Shown one piece after another: positions 6,114-8,469 of a stretch of DNA of 8,469 nucleotides; position 1 is the first letter of the stretch; the number at the start of each line of letters is the position of its first letter. The stretch covers positions 1-8,469 of the forward strand of contig CAAFXX010000218.1 of the NCBI GenBank assembly GCA_900767075.1, in the 5' to 3' direction. The notes below the pieces were generated by a model. That model worked only from the letters and a program-made list of their open reading frames with translations, searched no databases and was not told the origin of the DNA. The position numbers and the translations under genes were made by a program. Source of the stretch: Bacteroidales bacterium (lineage in GTDB: Bacteria; Bacteroidota; Bacteroidia; Bacteroidales; Muribaculaceae).

Positions 6114-6121
6114 TATCTTTG
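6114..6121 (+). promoter_or_regulatory. -7 element for cdd
   Basis: TATCTTTG on the plus strand is an exact TAnnTTTG match, with no TTTG near the -33 position. The predicted start of transcription, near 6127, gives a leader of about 80 nt before the cdd ATG. It is the mirror image of the element at 6082-6089; the two are 24 bp apart, so two polymerases could hardly bind at once. Confidence 0.65.
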
Positions 6122-6206
6122 CAGTATATTGTCTCTTCTCCCTTTGTAAGGTGATTATGTGGGTGTTTCAGTAAACATTTTAACAAGAAAAATACTTATA
6201 ATATTG

Positions 6207-6707
6207 ATGAAAGATGTAAAAATAACGACAGTAATCAAGGAGTGCTCGTTTGAGGAACTTACGGATGCCGACCGCGAGCTCGTGGAGGCGGCAAAGGCTA
6301 TGACACGCACCAGCTACGTGCCTTATTCCCGGTTCCATGTCGGCGCGGCGATACGTCTTGCCGACGGATCGATAGTGAGGGGAAGCAATCAGGAAAACGC
6401 GGCGTATCCTTCCGGCATGTGTGCCGAGCGTACGGCATGTTATCAGGCTGGCGCGCTGCATCCCGGCGTGTCTTTCGAGAAGATAGCCGTTGCCGCATGG
6501 GGCGATACCGGCAAAGCTCCCGGACTTAGGCGCGAGGAATATTTCCAGAAGGAGCCGATAAGCCCTTGCGGGGCATGCCGCCAGGCTTTGCTTGAATATG
6601 AGAAACTTGCCGAAAAGCCGGTCGAGGTCATCCTTTACGGCAGAGACAAGATCTTTATCTTTCCGTCGGTCGCTTCGCTGTTGCCTTTCAGTTTCACCGA
6701 ATTTTAA
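6207..6707 (+). CDS. cdd: Cytidine deaminase
   Basis: Cdd hydrolyses cytidine and deoxycytidine to the uridine forms in pyrimidine salvage. The 166 residues match the small homotetrameric class. The zinc site is complete: Cys72 and the proton-shuttling Glu74 in MCAERTA, and Cys121 and Cys124 in SPCGACRQ. The substrate-binding motifs SYVPYSRFHVGAA (36-48) and NQENAAYPSG (61-70) are also present. The ATG at 6207 gives MKDVKITTVIKE, a normal start for this family in Bacteroidales. The frame is open to a GTG at 6159, but the added residues (MGVSVNILTRKILIIL) look like translated leader. Transcription probably begins in the palindrome at 6079-6124. The lipoprotein gene follows after 30 bp and is likely cotranscribed, though no functional link is evident. 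Confidence 0.97.
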   Translation: MKDVKITTVIKECSFEELTDADRELVEAAKAMTRTSYVPYSRFHVGAAIRLADGSIVRGSNQENAAYPSGMCAERTACYQAGALHPGVSFEKIAVAAWGDTGKAPGLRREEYFQKEPISPCGACRQALLEYEKLAEKPVEVILYGRDKIFIFPSVASLLPFSFTEF

Positions 6708-6711
6708 GCTT

Positions 6712-6735
6712 CAATACTATAAGCAATACTATAAG
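6712..6735 (+). repeat. Exact 12-bp tandem repeat before the lipoprotein start
   Basis: CAATACTATAAG occurs twice head to tail (6712-6723 and 6724-6735), filling most of the 30-bp gap between the cdd stop and the ATG at 6738. The AT-rich unit places the start codon 3 bases after the second copy. It looks like a recent slippage duplication and would double the spacing between the genes. Confidence 0.85.
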
Positions 6736-6737
6736 CT

Positions 6738-7211
6738 ATGAAAAGACACGGACTATTAAAGATTATGTGCGGGCTATTGCTCGCCATAGGCGTTTCCGCA
6801 GGACTCACATCGTGCGGAAGCGACGACTGGTGGTGGGACGGTCCCCCTTCGGGATGGGTGAACACCATCAACGATTCTCGGTTGAACGGATACTGGAGAC
6901 TTTACCAATATAACGGCGAGCTTGTATATCCTGGCGAAGAGAACTACCTCTATTTCAACGGCGACGGCTTCGGACTCTATTACTATTGGGATAACGGAAT
7001 GAGATATACGGAACAGATCCGCTATTATTGTCAGCCGTCGGTTTCGGGGTCGTCGAATTACCAGATCAACATCCAGTATGAGTACGGTACCCCCGCCACA
7101 GAGAACTATTGGTTCCCGTCGGGTCCCAACAGGTTGTGGATGCAGTGGCAGACAGGCAGCGGCCGTGTAGTGACTTATGTCTACGAGCGTATCGGAGGCG
7201 CGCCGTGGTGA
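6738..7211 (+). CDS. Putative Trp/Tyr-rich lipoprotein, function unknown
   Basis: This is a 157-residue exported protein. The N-terminus MKRHGLLKIM is basic and is followed by a hydrophobic core (about 11-22), with a clear lipobox LTSC at Cys26. The next residues, GSDD, are acidic, which resembles the Bacteroidetes signal that sends lipoproteins to the cell surface. A WWWDGPPSGW linker (31-40) precedes a compact domain (about 44-153) with the pattern LNGYWRLYQYNGELVYPGEE, many Tyr and Trp residues, and alternating strand-like segments such as YLYFNGDGFGLYYYW and RVVTYVYERI. This suggests a small beta-barrel of the lipocalin-like kind; the fold is inferred from pattern only. It follows cdd by 30 bp and is followed by a terminator at 7227-7253, so it ends that transcript. 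I do not recognise a named family. Confidence 0.85.
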   Translation: MKRHGLLKIMCGLLLAIGVSAGLTSCGSDDWWWDGPPSGWVNTINDSRLNGYWRLYQYNGELVYPGEENYLYFNGDGFGLYYYWDNGMRYTEQIRYYCQPSVSGSSNYQINIQYEYGTPATENYWFPSGPNRLWMQWQTGSGRVVTYVYERIGGAPW

Positions 7212-7226
7212 TCGCATGAGCCGGAG

Positions 7227-7253
7227 TCGGAGGCTTCCGAGCCTTCGATTTTT
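7227..7253 (+). terminator. Intrinsic terminator after the lipoprotein gene
   Basis: TCGGAGGC (7227-7234) pairs with GCCTTCGA (7241-7248), 8 bp including one G-U pair, with a 6-nt loop TTCCGA and then TTTTT (7249-7253). It lies 15 bp after the stop codon at 7211 and closes the cdd-lipoprotein transcript. Its U-tract overlaps the -33 box of the next promoter. Confidence 0.85.
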
Positions 7254-7282
7254 GGCTATTACATAAATTATGAGTAATTTTG
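7251..7282 (+). promoter_or_regulatory. Bacteroidetes-type promoter for ychF
   Basis: TTTG (7251-7254), 20 bp, then TAATTTTG (7275-7282): both boxes match the consensus and the spacing is within the usual range. Transcription should start near 7288, giving a leader of about 20 nt before the ATG at 7307. Confidence 0.8.
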
Positions 7283-7306
7283 CAGTAAATTACAGAACGC
7301 AAGATT

Positions 7307-8410
7307 ATGTCATTAAAATGTGGAATAGTGGGCTTGCCTAATGTAGGTAAGTCCACGCTTTTCAATTGTCTGAGCAATGCCAAGGCTCAGAGCGCCAATT
7401 TCCCTTTCTGCACGATTGAGCCCAACGTGGGAGTCATCTCCGTGCCCGACGACCGCTTGACGAAACTGGTGGAGATGTGCAACCCCAAGAGCACGGTTCC
7501 CGCCACTGTCGAGATCGTCGACATCGCCGGTCTGGTTAAGGGTGCCTCGAAGGGGGAGGGCCTCGGCAACAAGTTCCTGGCGAATATCCGCGAGACGGAC
7601 GCTATCCTGCACGTGCTCCGCTGCTTTGACGACGACAATATAACCCATGTCGACAATACGGTCGATCCGGTGCGCGACATGGAGGTGATCAACTATGAGC
7701 TGCAGCTCAAGGATCTCGAGACGGTCGAGACCCGGCTTGCAAAGACAGAGAAGGCTGCCAAGGCAGGCGGCGACAAGGCTGCGAAGATGCAGCTCGAGGT
7801 GCTCAAGGCATACAAGGAGGCTCTCGAGCAGGGCAGGCCCGCGCGCTCGGTGACAATCGAGGGCAAGGACGAGGAGCGTTTCGCCCATGACCTCTTCCTT
7901 CTCACCAACAAGCCTGTGCTTTACGTCTGCAATGTCGACGACGAGGCTGCCGTGAAGGGCAACCATTATGTGGAGGAGGTGCGCGAGGCTATAGCCGGCG
8001 AGGGCTCCGACCTTATGATTGTCGCCGCCAAGACAGAGAGCGAGATCGCCGAACTTGACACATGGGAGGAACGCCAGGAGTTCCTTCAGGAGATCGGACT
8101 CGAGGAATCGGGCGTGAACAGGCTCATACGCGCCGCCTATCACCTTCTCGACCTTCAGACTTATTTTACGGCAGGTCCCGACGAGGTGCGTGCCTGGACG
8201 TTCATGCGCGGCACGAAGGCTCCGCAGGCTGCGGGAATCATCCACACCGATTTCGAGAAGGGCTTCATCCGCGCCGAGGTCATCAAGTACGACGATTATG
8301 TATCGCTCGGAAGCGAGGCTGCCGTAAAGGAAGCCGGCAAGATGGGCGTGGAAGGAAAGGAGTATGTGGTGCAGGACGGCGACATCATGCATTTCCGCTT
8401 TAACGTTTAG
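7307..8410 (+). CDS. ychF: Redox-regulated ATPase YchF (OLA1 family)
   Basis: YchF is a universally conserved Obg-related P-loop protein that binds ribosomes and hydrolyses ATP rather than GTP; in Escherichia coli it is linked to the oxidative stress response. The 367 residues are full length. The P-loop is GLPNVGKST (9-17), and switch II begins DIAGLVKGASKGEGLGNKF (72-90). The usual NKxD guanine-recognition motif is replaced by NVDD (209-212), in line with the family's ATP preference. A charged helical insert (about 131-177, Lys/Glu-rich) forms the coiled-coil arm. The C-terminal TGS domain (about 283-367) carries TYFTAGPDEVRAWTF and DFEKGFIRAEVI. The ATG at 7307 gives the canonical MSLKCGIVGLPNVGKST. 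It appears to be a single-gene unit from its own promoter. Confidence 0.99.
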   Translation: MSLKCGIVGLPNVGKSTLFNCLSNAKAQSANFPFCTIEPNVGVISVPDDRLTKLVEMCNPKSTVPATVEIVDIAGLVKGASKGEGLGNKFLANIRETDAILHVLRCFDDDNITHVDNTVDPVRDMEVINYELQLKDLETVETRLAKTEKAAKAGGDKAAKMQLEVLKAYKEALEQGRPARSVTIEGKDEERFAHDLFLLTNKPVLYVCNVDDEAAVKGNHYVEEVREAIAGEGSDLMIVAAKTESEIAELDTWEERQEFLQEIGLEESGVNRLIRAAYHLLDLQTYFTAGPDEVRAWTFMRGTKAPQAAGIIHTDFEKGFIRAEVIKYDDYVSLGSEAAVKEAGKMGVEGKEYVVQDGDIMHFRFNV

Positions 8411-8469
8411 GCCTTTCAACCCATAATGTAAACAAGGCTCCGAAAAGATTTGAGCCGCGGTCCCGTCGG
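8411..8469. other. Unassigned right edge after ychF
   Basis: There are 59 bp with no supported gene. A weak inverted repeat, GGCTC (8436-8440) and GAGCC (8452-8456), has an 11-nt loop and no following T-run before the window ends, so I do not call a terminator. Confidence 0.4.

Larger units (their letters stand above)
6079..6124. repeat. Perfect 46-bp palindrome between divergent genes
   Basis: Every base of 6079-6101 is complementary to 6124-6102, with no spacer and no mismatch; the centre is ATCG|CGAT. Each arm carries CTGCAAAGATACGC or its complement, so each contains a -7 promoter element facing outward. The symmetry breaks exactly one base outside on each side (G at 6078, T at 6125). 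It separates the leftward glucosaminidase gene from rightward cdd. Confidence 0.95.

Noticed and set aside
6159..6206. GTG start extending cdd by 16 codons
   Set aside because: The extension is AT-rich leader, and the ATG at 6207 gives the family-typical N-terminus.
7313..8419. 368-codon minus-strand frame opposite ychF
   Set aside because: It covers almost exactly the same span as ychF, which is unmistakable; high G+C opens the antisense frame.
1..8469. Mobile element, CRISPR, toxin-antitoxin or defence system
   Set aside because: No transposase, integrase, spaced repeats or effector-like genes were seen; the gene content is core, and the tRNA shows no flanking direct repeat or integrase.

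Overview
The window reads as chromosomal core DNA from a Bacteroidales bacterium, most likely a gut member such as the Muribaculaceae; the family is a guess. Three things point there: the protein sequences themselves, the repeated Bacteroidetes -7 promoter element TAnnTTTG (twice with a matching -33 TTTG at 19-20 bp), and the lack of clear Shine-Dalgarno sites. G+C looks moderate to fairly high by eye but was not computed. There is no sign of a mobile element, phage, CRISPR array or resistance cargo.

Layout, left to right. At the left edge is the 3' end of an FKBP-type peptidyl-prolyl isomerase (+), followed 12 bp later by a 61-residue lipoprotein (+). A strong two-way terminator (480-518) separates these from a leftward cluster. 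In transcription order that cluster is a DUF177/YceD protein, rpmF (L32), fabH, era and der. A promoter at 4912-4942 heads it, and it forces the DUF177 start inward to a TTG codon. No consensus promoter is visible inside the cluster, but three of its four intergenic gaps carry hairpins. Upstream, on the same strand, lie tRNA-Arg(CCU) with a perfect promoter and then a secreted or lipidated glucosaminidase with two LysM repeats. A perfect 46-bp palindrome (6079-6124) with an outward-facing -7 element in each arm separates that gene from rightward cdd (cytidine deaminase). cdd is followed by a Trp/Tyr-rich lipoprotein of unknown function. A terminator whose U-tract doubles as the next promoter's -33 box leads into ychF. 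The last 59 bp are unassigned.

The genes are mostly housekeeping. Der, Era, L32 and DUF177 concern the large and small ribosomal subunits, YchF is a ribosome-associated ATPase, FabH starts fatty-acid synthesis, Cdd salvages pyrimidines, and the glucosaminidase trims peptidoglycan. I see no new multi-gene system. The least ordinary elements are the palindromic divergent promoter, the overlapping terminator and promoter before ychF, the hairpins between the operon genes, and the two uncharacterised lipoproteins. No gene-free stretch exceeds about 200 bp.
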